Of a stretch of DNA of 64,000 nt, positions 1-10,714 are shown in pieces. How positions within the stretch are numbered: position 1 is the first letter of the stretch; every line of letters starts with the position of its first letter. The position numbers and the translations under genes were made by a program. The DNA comes from Branchipolynoe longqiensis (Eukaryota > Annelida > Polychaeta > Phyllodocida > Polynoidae): contig CM059187.1 of assembly GCA_030323885.1 (NCBI GenBank), positions 81,797,527 to 81,861,526 on the forward strand, given 5' to 3'. The notes beneath the pieces were generated by a model. It ran no database searches. It had not been told where the DNA came from and saw only the letters and a list, made by a program, of their open reading frames with translations.

Positions 1-165
1 ATAAGTATAAATTGTTCAGTTATTGGTTTGACACGGCGAGGGTTTGAATGTATTCATTTTTAAGTCAATGGTTTTACACGACTGTCGTTCGAACCCATTG
101 TCTGAATCCCACGACCTAGGAAGTGAGCGCTCAATTTATTTGGTCATCCCGTCTAGACAGGATTA
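1..165 (-). repeat. SINE-A fragment (tRNA-head SINE)
   Basis: The left edge holds the head end of a tRNA-derived SINE in reverse orientation. The block has a B-box-like 'gttcgaaccc' followed by the reversed head that ends at 'catcccgtct'. The same head recurs at 2191, 14475, 30861 and 41150. The copy is cut by the window edge and is diverged. Confidence 0.5.
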
Positions 166-319
166 AAACTAAGCGAACTGCCTTGTTGGATATTTGTAAG
201 GACTGGTTCATGAGGAACTGATAATGACTGCCTACCCATATGGAAATATAGAATTCTTGGTTAAAGTAACGATTAAAAAAGCCCATTTAGCTGTCTTAAT
301 GTTGCCTAAATATCAGGCA

Positions 320-430
320 TCAAGAATGTCATGGGGATGATGACAATGGGAAAGATTGTGCCTAGAAAAGGATTCGAACCCACAACTCTTGCATTCTGAG
401 CTAGTGTGCTAACCATTAAACTGTGTATGT
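320..430 (-). repeat. SINE-B copy (second tRNA-derived SINE family)
   Basis: On the minus strand it reads as an A-box-like 'TTAATGGTTAGCACACTAG' and then a B-box 'GGGTTCGAATCC'. A conserved 3' part related to 'tttccattttcatcaccccc' follows. Other copies lie at 4535, 10470, 50390 and 51240. No tRNA acceptor-stem pairing was established, so it is a SINE head and not a tRNA gene. Confidence 0.55.
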
Positions 431-1539
431 CCTTTTGCATCTGAATAATTGAAAATATACATATTCTGACATTTTTAAGTAGGTCAAATGATGCTCACAC
501 CCAATAAATAGCATGGAAACCAATCTGACTTCAAAATCAAATATTTTCTACACAAAAGTTGACATTTTTAGGACATTTCACATGCCACTTGCTTTATAAA
601 CAGTAGTAATAATAATTTGAAACCTCATTGCTATGGTTTTGTGTTATTTGTGATGATTAAAGAGAAAAGCAGAAAAATATTAGCACGGTAACAGTCCAAG
701 TGGAATCAACAATTTTACACAAATGTTCAGCTCAAATTTCAATGTTTAGGGGCAATTTCAGGATTTATCTTTTAGTATACCATAACTATGTCCATGCATA
801 GAGTGTCAAATGGTGAAAATAGTTCCTGTACTGTATCTGACTCACTGTTTGATACAGAGTTTCATAGTACTTGCAAGTGGAAACGAAATGTTATGATGTT
901 AATGACTCCAGAAAAGGTTAACTATTTCATAATCTTCATAATTCTTTTTCGAAATAAATGTTTTTAACTTAATGAAGACATTGTATATGACCGTTTGAAG
1001 TGAAATGTGCTGTTGTTCAGAGGTTTTCATGAAGTTTGTGACACTTTATTTTCAATGCTGTTGACAATGTTACAAATTAGTGATGTAATTTTCTATTTAT
1101 TTAGCTACATCCATCCCAATAAGATACATAATACACAATATTAACATTTACTTTTGATCTAAAATATCTCCCACATTATTGGGCTAAATGATGAAATCTA
1201 AATATTGACACTCCAATAATGGGCTTCTTTGAAATGTGCATTTCAAGTAGACTACCTCAAGTGATACATAGTTTCTGAGAACGACCCTTATATGAACGCC
1301 ACTATGAAATGTTTGTTTAATTGTAACGATTGATTTGTTAGCAATTGGACCCCACATGGGCATATGACACATGTTTGGTCCCGTGTCTTAGTGTCCTCTG
1401 TAAACCAGGACACAGACTCATAACATGGGACATGAGCTCGATTTACCAAGATAAAAACAACTAAGCAACTAAAGATTAAACACAAATTGCATATTCCGAT
1501 CTTTTAAATTTCTGCAAAATTAAAAAAGTTAATATATTA
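431..1539. other. No gene seen; AT-rich, degraded repeat
   Basis: AT-rich sequence without a credible ORF or splice-framed exon. Around 690-870 it faintly resembles the reverse of the TTAA-MITE described at 23920 ('accgaaatg'-like words, 'gttctattaaatt'-like words), but too diverged to delimit. Confidence 0.4.
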
Positions 1540-1725
1540 GGTTGGTTATTATAGTTATCTTTCTTTAGTTTGGACTAGTACTTAAGTAACAAGGTTTAAC
1601 TGAAGATATTTGAAATGAAAATATGTAAAGATAATTTTGGTGTGCACACTGAAATGCTGAACATTTATAGGCGTCTGTGACTTGCGGCAGTTACAGGTTC
1701 TATTGAATTGACTCAACATTATTTC
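1540..1725 (-). repeat. TTAA-MITE, partial reverse copy
   Basis: This stretch carries the family words in reverse: 'aggttggttattatag', 'gaagatatttgaaatg', 'ggtgtgcacactgaaatg', 'caggttctattgaattgac'. The full-length form is at 36604-36957. The ends are missing. Confidence 0.55.
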
Positions 1726-2190
1726 TATACAGCAATAAATGTTTAATATGTTCACAAGTATCTAAGTTGGATATATATGATAGGTATGGCTTTGGTTTCA
1801 ATTCATTGTTTTTTCTGGCAGCCGAAACACCTCTGAAATACACTATTTGCATTCCTCCTGTGACTCAGTGGGGTGCTGTGTGTCCCCACGATAACCTAAA
1901 CAAATTTAGGGTTTTTTTTCCTGCACCCAATCACATGCCTGTTAATTTAATGCCCAATTCATGACTACACATGAGAGCACTTTAGATAGTGAATAGTTTG
2001 ATGCAATCCCTCTTCGTTGTAAGAGGATTGCACATCTCACATCTATCAACTATCACTGGGAACTATAACAGAATCCACAAATGAAGTGGTTAAACCCAAT
2101 TAACTAAAGGCTTTGCGCAAACTACCATAAAACATTAACGTATCCGCACCTTCGGTAGAACCCGCACACCAACTGCCTCCTCTGGGGACC
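1726..2190. other. No gene seen
   Basis: Low-complexity AT-rich spacer with no supported feature. The short ORF at 1767-1964 has no recognisable similarity, and I do not treat it as a gene. Confidence 0.4.
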
Positions 2191-2481
2191 AGACGGGATG
2201 GCTGAATGAGTTGAACATCCGTCTCCTGTTTTGGGAGATCCGGGGATTCGAACTCATGTGTTCGAACTCTGTCGAGTCAAACCAATGACTTTAAAATTGA
2301 TATTTGTCTCTTCCTAGCCAGGCGGTCAGCATTATTAGGATAGGGCAAGGACTGGTTAGCCTGATTTCCTAGTGGGGCAGCACTATAAAGTCGCCATGAG
2401 TGCGCACTGTCACAAGTCGGGACCCATCCTGATATGACCTTAGATGTTGCCAGGATGTAAAAACTCCAACAACCAACAAAT
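2191..2481 (+). repeat. SINE-A, near-complete, tail type 1
   Basis: tRNA-derived SINE. The head 'gggatggctgaatgagttg' is followed by a B-box 'ggggattcgaactc'. Then comes the family body 'attattaggatagggcaagg' and the type-1 tail 'gcactataaagtcgccatg...ctgatatgacc', ending in an A/C-rich 'aactccaacaaccaac'. This copy is a good template for recognising the other dozen or so copies. Confidence 0.75.
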
Positions 2482-2539
2482 TGTCAGGGAGGGTATTTTT
2501 GGTGATTTTCTTTTAAGGAGGGGTTTGTCGCGGAGGTAT

Positions 2540-2872
2540 GCAGGTATTGCAGGTATAGCAATACCTCAGGGAGTTTGACGCCCCTGCCTTGCAGAGTTGT
2601 AAACCACTGCCTTGTGGTACAGGTCCTTGACAGAACCGAAGGCTAAGGGAGCAAACCCTAAACAGAAAACCATGTCACTGTGGCAGCATTAAGAGCGGTT
2701 GATGTATGGAACTCCCAACATCTCCCGACCAGCCACTGCAGGGACAAATAGTTTTGCGCCTGTCTTGACATGTTCTTGCCGGTGTGAAACCTCTATTTGC
2801 TCCCCGAGAGAGTGCCGCTGGTAACTTGCATAAGCCAGCAGCACTTCAACACTTTTGCAGGCAGCTTTCATG
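2540..2872 (+). other. LINE-associated upstream block
   Basis: This block lies directly before the RT frame here and, inverted, directly beside the LINE 3' end at 41308-41640, so it appears to travel with the element. It starts with a short hairpin-like 'gcaggtattgcaggtatagc'. Its minus strand holds a 60-codon open frame (2689-2871) that copy 2 breaks with a stop. I cannot say whether it is a 5' UTR or a piece of another repeat. Confidence 0.5.
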
Positions 2873-2873
2873 A

Positions 2874-4311
2874 AATGTACTCACCAATGCCTGGGAGGAG
2901 GGTTCTGTACCCCAAGCATGGAAGGATGCCAGCATTGTAACCATCTACAAGAAAGGTGATCGAACGGACTGTGGGAACTATAGAGGAATCTCTCTTCTTT
3001 CCATAGCAGGGAAGATCTTCGCCAGGATCCTACTCAACAGACTATCTATTCACATAACACCTGGTGTAGTTCCGGAGTCACAGTGTGGCTTCAGAGGTAA
3101 CCGGAGCACTGTGGATATGATATTTTGTCTCCGACAGCTACAAGAAAAGTGCATTGAGCAGGACCGACCACTGTACATGGTATTTGTCGATTTCACTAAG
3201 GCATTTGATACAGTCAGGAGGACCGGGCTATGGCAGCTACTGAGGAAGTACGGATGCCCAGAGAAGTTCACAACTATGATCGAGGCTCTACATACAGGAA
3301 TGATGGCGAACGTTAGTTCTGGAGGGGAAGTCTCGGAATCGTTCGGGGTTACCAATGGGGTCAAGCAAGGTTGTGTACTGGCCCCCACGCTCTTCTCCAT
3401 CTTCCTATCAGCAATGCTAGACGAGGCTTTCCGAGACATGGGGGATGGCATCTATATACAGTCCAGACAGAGCGCTGACCTATTCAATGTCGCACACTTC
3501 AGAGCGAAGACCAAGACTACTCAGATACTGGTGAGAGAGCTACTATTCGCAGATGACAGTGCACTGGTTGCCCACTCTGCTGAAGAGACCCAGAAAATAG
3601 TGGACGCTTTCTCCGATGCATCAAAGAAGTTTGGCATGAAAATTAACATCAAGAAGACGGAGGTGCTGTACCAACCCAACTCTACAAGAACCCGAGAGGA
3701 GATCATGGTTGACGGAAACAAGCTGAACTCTGTTCCGGAATTCACATATCTCGGAAGCACTATATCAAGTGATGGACGCATTGATGCTGAGATACAGAGG
3801 AGGATGGCCAAGGCTAGCGTATCTTTCGGCCGACTACGCCAGAGACTCTGGAACAATCACCATGTGTCCATTCGGGTCAAAGGTAAGATCTACCGCGCAA
3901 TCGTGCTATCCACCCTACTATACGGAGCCGAGGCCTGGACAGTGTACAGACAGCAGGTGAAAAAGCTGCATGCCTTCATGATGCGACATCTGCGTTCAAT
4001 CATGAGGCTAACCTGGGAGGACAAAGTGGCGAATAAGGAAATACTCGAACGGATGGGGCTGCCCTCTATGGAAGATCTTCTGATCAAAAAGAATCTCCGG
4101 TGGACTGGACACCTCATGAGGATGTCATCAGACAGGCTACCAAAGCAGATCCTTTATTCTCAACTGTCTTCTGGCTACAGAAAGAGAGGGCGCCCCCCGT
4201 CTCCGGTTCAGGGATACCATCAAGAGAAACCTGAAGCTGAGAGACATTAAGACCGACTCATGGACGCAACTCTCACAGCAGAGAGCTAAATGGAGAGCGG
4301 CAGTCAAGTAA
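2874..4311 (+). pseudogene. LINE reverse transcriptase, partial, frameshifted at the C end
   Basis: RNA-directed DNA polymerase of a non-LTR retrotransposon. The frame is open from 2874, just after an in-frame TGA, and contains 'NYRGISLLSIAGKIFARIL' (RT motif 1). It continues with 'FVDFTKAFDTV' (motif A Asp), 'NGVKQGCVLAPTLFS' (motif B), 'LLFADDSALVAH' (catalytic FADD), 'KKTEVL' and 'FTYLGSTIS'. A connection region and the C-terminal 'RWTGHLMRMSSDRLPKQIL' block follow. The in-frame stop is at about 4248-4250. Compared with copy 3, a few extra bases near 4193-4205 shift the frame, and the natural end AAG TAA at 4306-4311 sits in another frame. The N-terminal endonuclease is absent, so the copy is probably dead. 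Confidence 0.85.
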
Positions 4312-4372
4312 TGAAAGCAGTCTTTGTCGCATTGCGACCGACAGCATGATGATGATGATGATGTCGCGGAGC

Positions 4373-4447
4373 TTTTTTGTTTACTTGTGTTTTGTGTGTG
4401 TGTGTGTGTGTGTGAGTGTGTGTGTGTGTGTGGAGGGGGGGGGGGGT
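4373..4447. repeat. (TG)n microsatellite and G-run
   Basis: A TG dinucleotide run from about 4396 to 4431 passes into a run of G ending near 4446. It directly follows the LINE tail. Confidence 0.85.
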
Positions 4448-4534
4448 TTGATTGTGTATAAAATACTTGTGTTGAAGCTGAAGCTACGTGCAATACGCCA
4501 TTACTATGGCCATGTCAAAACCAGTGGATTTTAA

Positions 4535-4655
4535 CATTTGTCATTGGGGTGACGAAAATAGGACATATTGCACCTAGAGCACGATTCAAACCCACACTTC
4601 TTGCTATTCTAGGGCTAGCGTGCTAACCATTACACTACCTAGGCTCTCTGATGGA
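4535..4655 (-). repeat. SINE-B copy
   Basis: On the minus strand it reads 'TAGTGTAATGGTTAGCACGC' (A-box region), 'GGGTTTGAATCG' (B-box, two changes) and the 3' words 'gtcctattttcgtcacccc'. It is the clearest SINE-B copy in the left part. Confidence 0.65.
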
Positions 4656-5219
4656 ATCACCCTATCCACGCCAAACTGTCTATGTGGCTGCTTGCCTGAA
4701 GGGTCAGTGCAGACTACTAGTACTACACATTCCTAAGTAGGTATCAAACAGATTAGGAATGAATACATAGTATTGTAAGTTGAAGACATCAGATCAAATC
4801 TAAGATTTGAAAATTTGCGATTTCAATGGATTATACAAATTTAATCCTACCAAAACCAAGACCACTTCCTCTAAATAATTATCTAAAGCCCCCCCCCCCC
4901 CCCCCGCTTTTTACTTCAGTACTGCGTCACATCCTTCAGCTCTCATCTCCAGGCGATGTGGGAAATGCCCAAATCCTGCATTAAAAAGTCCACCAAGTTT
5001 ATAAATAATAAGAGCACATAAACATAATCATACATCACAAAAGCCAGCTCCTGACAATTCTCTCCGCGGTCAAGGGTCAAGTGTCAAGGTGACACCGCAC
5101 CTCATTCAGAATAACGGACGTGTTAAACACCTCCCAGTTAGCTGAGCAGGTTAAAAACAAGATTTTTAAAAGTGACAAAATAAAAGCTGGGGGAAAAGCC
5201 ACCAGTCTGGAACTATCCC
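4656..5219. other. No gene seen; C-run at 4890-4905
   Basis: Unremarkable AT-rich spacer with one poly-C run at about 4890-4905. No ORF, repeat copy or exon could be supported. Confidence 0.4.
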
Positions 5220-5224
5220 GGGGA

Positions 5225-5343
5225 CCCAAAAGGAGGACGAGGAGGACGAGGACGACGACGACGAGGAGGAGGAGGAGGAGTAGGGGGGGGGGGAGGGGGA
5301 GGGGGAGGGGGAGGGGGAGGAGGAGGAGGACGAGGATGAGGAT

Positions 5344-5391
<48 letters not shown>

Positions 5392-5775
5392 GAGGAGGAG
5401 GAGGAGGAGGAGGAGGAGGAGGAGGAGGAGGAGGAGGAGGAGGAGGAGGAGGAGGAGGAGGAGGAGGAGGAGGAGGAGGAGGAGGAGGAGGAGGAGGAGG
5501 AGGAGGAGGAGGAGGAGGAGGAGAGGAGGAGGAGGAGGAGGAGGAGGAGGAGGAGGAGGAGGAGGAGGAGGAGGAGGAGGAGGAGGAGGAGGAGGAGGAG
5601 GAGGAGGAGGAGGAGGAGGAGGAGGAGGGAGGAGGAGGAGGAGGAGGAGGAGGAGGAGGAGGAGGAGGAGGAGGAGGAGGAGGAGGAGGAGGAGGAGGAG
5701 GAGGAGGAGGAGGAGGAGGAGGAGGAGGAGGAGGAGGAGGAGGAGGAGGAGGAGGAGGAGGAGGAGGAGGAGGAG
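5225..5775. repeat. Long (GGA/GAC)n purine tract
   Basis: About 550 bp of almost pure GGA trinucleotide on the plus strand. The 5' part grades from GAC and GGGGGA units (5225-5390) into uninterrupted GGA, broken once each near 5523 and 5629. Translations give poly-Arg, poly-Gly, poly-Glu or poly-Leu/Ser/Pro tracts in every frame. These are artefacts of the repeat, not genes. Confidence 0.95.
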
Positions 5776-6170
5776 CCAAAAACAGAGAGGGCATTCATTC
5801 AGCGCGCATCCTGGTACATATGGTATGGACAGTGGGTCATAATGTAAACAGGGCCTTTCCAACCTAGCGACAAAGAATGAGCATCCAGGAGGGCGGGGAG
5901 GAAGCCATTCCAATCTCCCAGCATGTTGTGGTGCTACAGGCTTAACACCCACCACACACTCTGGCTAGAGAGTTACTGAGCAACTCAAGCTGACCTAGTA
6001 CACTGGAGATGATGTCAGTGTTTCCAGGAAACTCATCACAATATTATTGCCATAGCAACCTCATCTTATCGGGTTAGTGTGCGTTTGGGAGGAGGGGATG
6101 GTGACAGTGGATGGACTGTATCTTCTTGTGATGCAAAAGCGTGTGTGACATCACCATATATATATATACA
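5776..6170. other. No gene seen
   Basis: Unique-looking sequence between the GGA tract and a small MITE, ending in a short (TA)n run at 6157-6168. Nothing else supported. Confidence 0.4.
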
Positions 6171-6171
6171 C

Positions 6172-6366
6172 ACCGTATTCTCGCGGGTTAAGGTCCTGGG
6201 CGTTTAAATTGGCAAATCACTGACGTGTGTGTGTGGGGGGAGGGGGGGGGGAGGGGGGCGTTTTTACCCACACATGGGCGTTTAAGGGGTGGGCGTTTAC
6301 AAAATATTGGCCAAGTGGGGGTTGGGTATTAACCCACACATGGGCGTTAATCCACAAGAATACGGT
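6172..6366. mobile_element. MITE with ACCGTATTCT termini
   Basis: The left end 'accgtattctcgcgggttaa' is matched in reverse complement by the right end, which reads 'accgtattcttgtggattaa'. The interior repeats 'cccacacatgggcgtttaa' variants three to four times. It is flanked on both sides by (TA)n, suggesting insertion into a TA microsatellite. No coding capacity. Confidence 0.6.
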
Positions 6367-6399
6367 ATATATATATATATAATTGTGATGAATGTAGTG

Positions 6400-6524
6400 T
6401 ATGTATGTATGTATGTATGCACGCACGCACGCACGTACGTACGTATGTATGTATGTATGTATGTATGTATGTATGTATGTATGTATGTATGTATGTATGT
6501 ATGTATGTATGTATGTATGTATGT
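6400..6524. repeat. (GTAT)n tetranucleotide array
   Basis: A tandem GTAT array with a short GCAC/GTAC variant block at about 6417-6443. It yields tyrosine/valine/cysteine-like junk ORFs on both strands. Confidence 0.95.
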
Positions 6525-6525
6525 G

Positions 6526-7389
6526 TTCAAACAAATAATAAAATCTTCACTCCACCCTCCACCAAACAAAAACAAGAAAAACCACCACGCACAAAAAGAC
6601 CCATAAATTTAATTAAAGAATTAAATTGGATCGATGGATTATTCTCAATAAACACACCGCGCTTTCTGCATGCATGTCACTCCTGTTGAGCTAGAGATGG
6701 CGACGAGCTTTAATTTAATTTGGCTGCTGCCAGGGCCAGAACAAACCTTGTTCCTCAATCCTCTTTACCCATCGAGCATCACTAAACCTCCGTTAGAAGC
6801 AGCAGAGTTGTACTCAGAACTACACTCTCTCCTGTAACCAGTCTTTTCGCAGAAAGCCTTCCAAGTCAACCAGCTTTTATTTATCTTACATTTTTTTTGT
6901 TCTAACTTTCAACTTTGCTATTGTATTATTTATTATTAATTGTTTTCCGCTCCTTTGTGACATTGCTGCTAATAATGTGACCGTTCTCAGTCTCACACGC
7001 CCTCCTCCCTCCCCCCCCCCCCTCTCAACTCTAGACAATGCGCTGCTGTGATAATAGGACGGGTGAGTTTCTGCGTACACACAGCAGGCTCTGGGACATC
7101 CAGGAGGCCGGGGTCAGGGGGGGGGGGGTGGCAGGGGGTATGGTCTCGAGTCCCAGGGTTTACTTTTAAGTAAGCATCCATTAGTTTGTTTTTTAAAAAA
7201 GTTACTGACATCTGGCACCTAGACATGTGTCATGGCGCCCCAAGCACCTCCTCCCCAACAAACTCACCCCCCCCCCCCCCCCCCCCCCACTTCCCCAAAC
7301 CACCACGCGCTCATGTGACAATGTAGCCAGTTCGTTGTGTATAGCCATCAATGGCACGTGTGGCTGGCTACAAGCGCCCCACCCCGACC
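6526..7389. other. No gene seen; C/G homopolymer runs
   Basis: Spacer with C-runs near 7007-7022 and 7268-7290 and a G-run near 7117-7128. No ORF or repeat family recognised. It lies left of HMGCS exon 3, so it is probably intron 3 of that gene (inference). Confidence 0.4.
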
Positions 7390-7760
7390 CTCACCTGGTG
7401 CAGTAGTCCAATCGCTACAGTGCCGGCTTCACATGCGGAAGGTTGGGAGTTTTAAAACCAGCCAAGTCAAACCAATGACGTACAAAATTGATACTTGTCG
7501 CTTTCTAGCCTGGCGCGCAGCATTAGAAGGATATCGCATTACTGGTTAGCTCAGTATCAGGATACTGTGACTGTGTAGGATATCAGGTCATCGTGACGGT
7601 GGCATATTCTCCCAATGAGGCAGCACTATAAAGTCGCTATGAGTGCGCACTGTCACAAGTTGGTACCCGTCCTGATATGACCATAGATGTTGCTCAGTCA
7701 TGGCCTGATCTGCCAATGGAGTAGCATTATGAAGTCGCCATGAGTGCGCAGCTAAAAAGT
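7390..7760 (+). repeat. SINE-A copy with partly duplicated type-1 tail
   Basis: A diverged tRNA head with the words 'cggaaggttgggag' and 'gtcaaaccaatgac', the body 'tagcctggcgcgcagcatt' and a type-1 tail. A second partial tail ('tagcattatgaagtcgcc') follows at about 7700-7750. Likely a tail duplication or a second fragment. Confidence 0.6.
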
Positions 7761-7944
7761 TGCCCGCTAACAAAGTTTACATCGCCATACTTCTTGGAAC
7801 TTGGAACTGGAACTAATGAATAACAGACACTAACAACAGATAACTTACAGGTCGAACTCACACTAATAATTAACAGTCACCTTCATCACTTTTGATTTTT
7901 CTCCTTCCCTTTCTCAACTCCTTGTTTTGAATGTGGAAGATGTT

Positions 7945-8254
7945 ATTTCACGGGCTTTGCGTCCTTGCAACATTTACGGTCATAACAAGATCGGCACCCA
8001 CTTGGCGACTTTATAGTGCTGCCCACTGGGGGGACCTGGCCTTTGCCATACCATGACATGATTTCCCACTCAGTCACATTATCCTGATAGTGAGGAAACC
8101 TGTCCTTGCCCTATCCTAGCAATACATAGCGCCAGGCTAGGTAGCGACAGTAATCAATTTGGTAAGTCAATTGTTTGACTTGGCCAGTACATGAACCTCA
8201 GATCTTCGACATGGGAAGCCGACGCTCTTACCGATTGGGCCACTGTGTCCGTTT
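7945..8254 (-). repeat. SINE-A copy, reverse
   Basis: Reverse copy running from the tail 'gtccttgcaacatttacgg' through 'gactttatagtgctgccc' and 'ccttgccctatcctagcaat' to the head 'ccgattgggccactgtgtcc'. It forms an inverted pair with the copy at 7390. Confidence 0.7.
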
Positions 8255-8466
8255 AAATGTGCAAGAACTAGTTACACAATAATCAGGTTGGTAAACTTGA
8301 CCTTCTGCTTCAATAATCTCTTTTCTTTTTCTATTGTTTATTATTCAAAAAGTGTTCCCCTCTTAATCTATCGGGAGACATTTATGAGTGCGTTGTATAT
8401 ATATTGATACCGAAGCAGAATAAGCAAGTTAGAAGAATACTGCTGAAACTAAACCAAATTAATTAC

Positions 8467-8592
8467 CTCTCTCAAAGGCGAGTGGTGCATTGGGACCAAC
8501 CAGCATCGCCACTGCGCCTGCGCCGCCAGTAGGCCGTGCACTTCCGGTTGCGTAGACGGCGATGTCCCCAGCAACAACAATGGCGTAGCGAC
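8467..8592 (-). CDS. HMGCS1: HMG-CoA synthase, coding exon 3
   Basis: Third coding exon of hydroxymethylglutaryl-CoA synthase. The enzyme condenses acetyl-CoA with acetoacetyl-CoA at the start of the mevalonate pathway. The exon begins in phase with exon 2: a single G from exon 2 plus GT completes the Gly codon. It encodes 41 residues starting [16 protein letters not shown] and containing PTGGAGAV and [11 protein letters not shown], highly typical of the family. The acceptor AG is at 8593-8594 and the donor GTAATT begins at 8466. The next expected exon (the 'GLRGTHMQHAYDFYKP' region of other animals) was not found to the left, so it probably lies outside the window or is hidden in diverged sequence. 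Confidence 0.93.
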
Positions 8593-8599
8593 CTGTGAT

Positions 8600-8966
8600 C
8601 ACGGACAAAGAGGATTCATAAGAAAAGTCATCGGAGTATTTCAGTTACATAAATTTGCATAATAAGATAGTTTGGGGTTTCTGGCATCTAAGATAAGTTG
8701 TTTATAACTATATTAGTCATCTTTGTAACCTACTTTACTGTAGTTTGAAGTAAGTTTTATTGTTAAAGGGTTATCTTCAGAGATAGTTGAAGTGAAAATA
8801 CGCAAAATTAATATTAGCATGCACACCGAAATGCTGGACATCATAGGTTTTTGTTTATCCATTTTCAAATTGCAGAATAGCACATGAGCACGAGACACAT
8901 TTACACTGGCACACACAAGACACTGAGTATTCACAATAGCCACATTTTAGCAATATTTTCTTTTCG
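8600..8966 (-). repeat. Degraded TTAA-MITE fragment
   Basis: The words 'gtagtttgaagtaag', 'cttcagagatagttgaagtg' and 'gcatgcacaccgaaatgctg' match the reverse strand of the TTAA-MITE family. Ends are not definable. It lies inside HMGCS intron 2. Confidence 0.45.
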
Positions 8967-9157
8967 GTTGTTTGTTGGGGCTTTACATACTAGCAACCTC
9001 AGGATGAGTACCGATTTGTGTCAATGCACACTCATGGCAACTTTATACCGTAACTTCCCCACTGACGTGATAGCCTACCCAGGCCTTGCCCTATCCTATT
9101 AATGCCGAGTTCCAGGTATAGTAACAGCAAATATCAATTCTGTAAGTCATTGGTTCA
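8967..9157 (-). repeat. SINE-A fragment, reverse
   Basis: Tail and body of SINE-A in reverse ('gcaacctcaggatgagtacc', 'ccttgccctatcctattaat', 'gtaagtcattggttcac'); the head is missing. About 80 bp at 8930-9010 recur at 9158-9255, a local direct duplication. Confidence 0.55.
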
Positions 9158-9610
9158 CAATAGCCACATTGGTTCACAATAGCCACATTTTAGCAATATT
9201 TTCTTTTCGGTTGTTTGTTGGGGCTGTACATAGTAGCAACCTCAGGATGAGTCCCGAAATCTCGAACAACATAAAAAGAGGTTACAAACAAGGTGCACAA
9301 GCAACAATGGTCCGTTGCTAGCAATGGTAAAATTAAAATGCAGTGCATATGATCGCAGTGTAGCTGACATGAGTGCCAATATTTTGAATAAACTGCCAGC
9401 TGCAACATGAAATGCAGAAAACATAGCAGTGTTCAAGAAACTACTAAAAAAAAATTAAGTAATCTAGAAAAAAAGATGATGTTTAAATGGACTAACCCAA
9501 AGTATAGTAAAAGCTGGATGTTGGACTGTTTGCAATCTACAAAGTTACAAAACATAACCAACAAGCAAGAAAACCTAAATTATTGCTCAAACAAATTTTA
9601 AAAGATTTAA
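9158..9610 (+). pseudogene. Local duplication plus LINE 3' remnant
   Basis: 9158-9255 repeats the sequence just upstream. From about 9260 to 9460 the plus strand has fragments of a CR1/L2-like C terminus: words translating to 'NKLPAAT' and 'VFKKLLK' in different frames, separated by stops. Very degraded; inferred only from the typical 'W..LP......F+..L' pattern. Confidence 0.35.
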
Positions 9611-10469
9611 ATAAAATTGGATTAGTGCTGCCCAGCGGTGAAAACAAGTGTTAACGCACTTATCCGTCATGAACAGGGTAAATAAATTCATCACACAAAA
9701 AAAGAAGAATATTCACTTAATCTCCCTTACTGTACATATTTCAGCACAGGCGACTGCTTCCTGTACTATACAGGGTACATATGCTGCACACTATGCACCA
9801 CAGAACAGGGGTGTGAGTGCTGTCACGGCTGTCATCCAACAAGAACTGCTCTAAGTTTCCTAGTACATGACATACATCCCTTGATCTGAACTGACCTCAA
9901 ATGCTCAGGACATTCGGGTCCACGTACCCAGTCCTCTACGCGCTGTTACGCCGATTTGTCGGCCCTGATTACTTTATTAATTTAAATAAATTTAAATTAA
10001 ATGTTATCAATCTTGCCTCTTCCTTGAATGCCTGATGGGTGAGTGTGTGAATTCAAATGAAGTGTGCTGTTCACAATGCAGCACACTCCACTCCCTCGTC
10101 ACTATCTATAACCAAAGTACGATCGCTTCAACGGCTGTATGTTCAGACGAATAAACTTTTTTTAAATACATGTGCGCGTAACAATAGAATCTTCAGTGTG
10201 TGTGCTCTCCCAAGTAAATTTCTGGGTCCACACTATATATTAGAACAATTATTCAAAGATATGTTGATGAGCAACTGCCATCGTATTCCAAATTTATCAT
10301 ATGTAATTGTAAGCAAATCAAATAACAGTCCTTATTTGCCGGTCAGAGACGCAAAAAAATATAAAAAAGGATATGCATTCCAGATGAAACAAGAATAATC
10401 GGCGTAGCATAGCACAGTGTAGTAGACTACACTACCCTCTCAGACAAGGATCCACAGAGACAAGCAGGC
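9611..10469. other. No gene seen
   Basis: Within HMGCS intron 2. It holds a 113-codon open frame at 10057-10398 with no recognisable domain, which is expected by chance in AT-rich DNA. No repeat copy was recognised. Confidence 0.35.
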
Positions 10470-10590
10470 GTGGATAGATAGTGTAATGGTTAGAACGCTA
10501 GCCCCGGAATGGCCACAAGTGTGGGTTCGAATCCTGCTCTAAGCGCAATATTTCCCATTTTCATCACCCCCCTGACACCAGTGCCGTAAC
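10470..10590 (+). repeat. SINE-B copy
   Basis: 'TAGTGTAATGGTTAGAACGC' (A-box region), 'GTGGGTTCGAATCCTGCTC' (B-box) and 'tttcccattttcatcacccc' (3' body). This is the best-preserved SINE-B in the window. Confidence 0.7.
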
Positions 10591-10714
10591 CATTATCCCG
10601 TCTATGAGCTCGATAACACATCGACAAATATTTCACGATTTGTAGATTAGGTCTACTAAAAATTTGAAATCCAAGACTATGCAATACTTTTCAGTGATGT
10701 TCGAAAAAAGAAAG

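Larger units (their letters stand above)
2540..4372 (+). mobile_element. Non-LTR retrotransposon (LINE), copy 1
   Basis: A LINE copy with an upstream block (2540-2872), a reverse-transcriptase region (2874-4311) and a short trinucleotide tail, (ATG)n, at about 4346-4363. The same upstream block and 3' end occur together, inverted and with the RT removed, at 41176-41640. A 5'-truncated copy is at 49395-50308. Shared ends in three copies argue that these borders belong to the element. The clade is uncertain (RTE/Jockey/CR1-like); no endonuclease domain is present in this copy. Confidence 0.75.

Noticed and set aside
2689..2871. Minus-strand 60-codon ORF in the LINE upstream block as a gene
   Set aside because: The second copy of the block (41308-41640) carries a stop early in this frame, so there is no sign of selection.
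5077..5955. Long ORFs of poly-Leu, poly-Arg, poly-Ser or poly-Gly
   Set aside because: They are translations of the GGA microsatellite in various frames; no non-repeat domain.
6217..6689. Tyr/His/Thr/Val/Cys-rich ORFs
   Set aside because: Products of the (GTAT)n array.
10057..10398. 113-codon ORF as an intronic gene
   Set aside because: AT-rich, no recognisable motif, within an HMGCS intron among repeats.
10480..10540. tRNA gene
   Set aside because: A and B boxes are present, but there is no matching acceptor stem and the same 3' body repeats at five loci, so it is a SINE.
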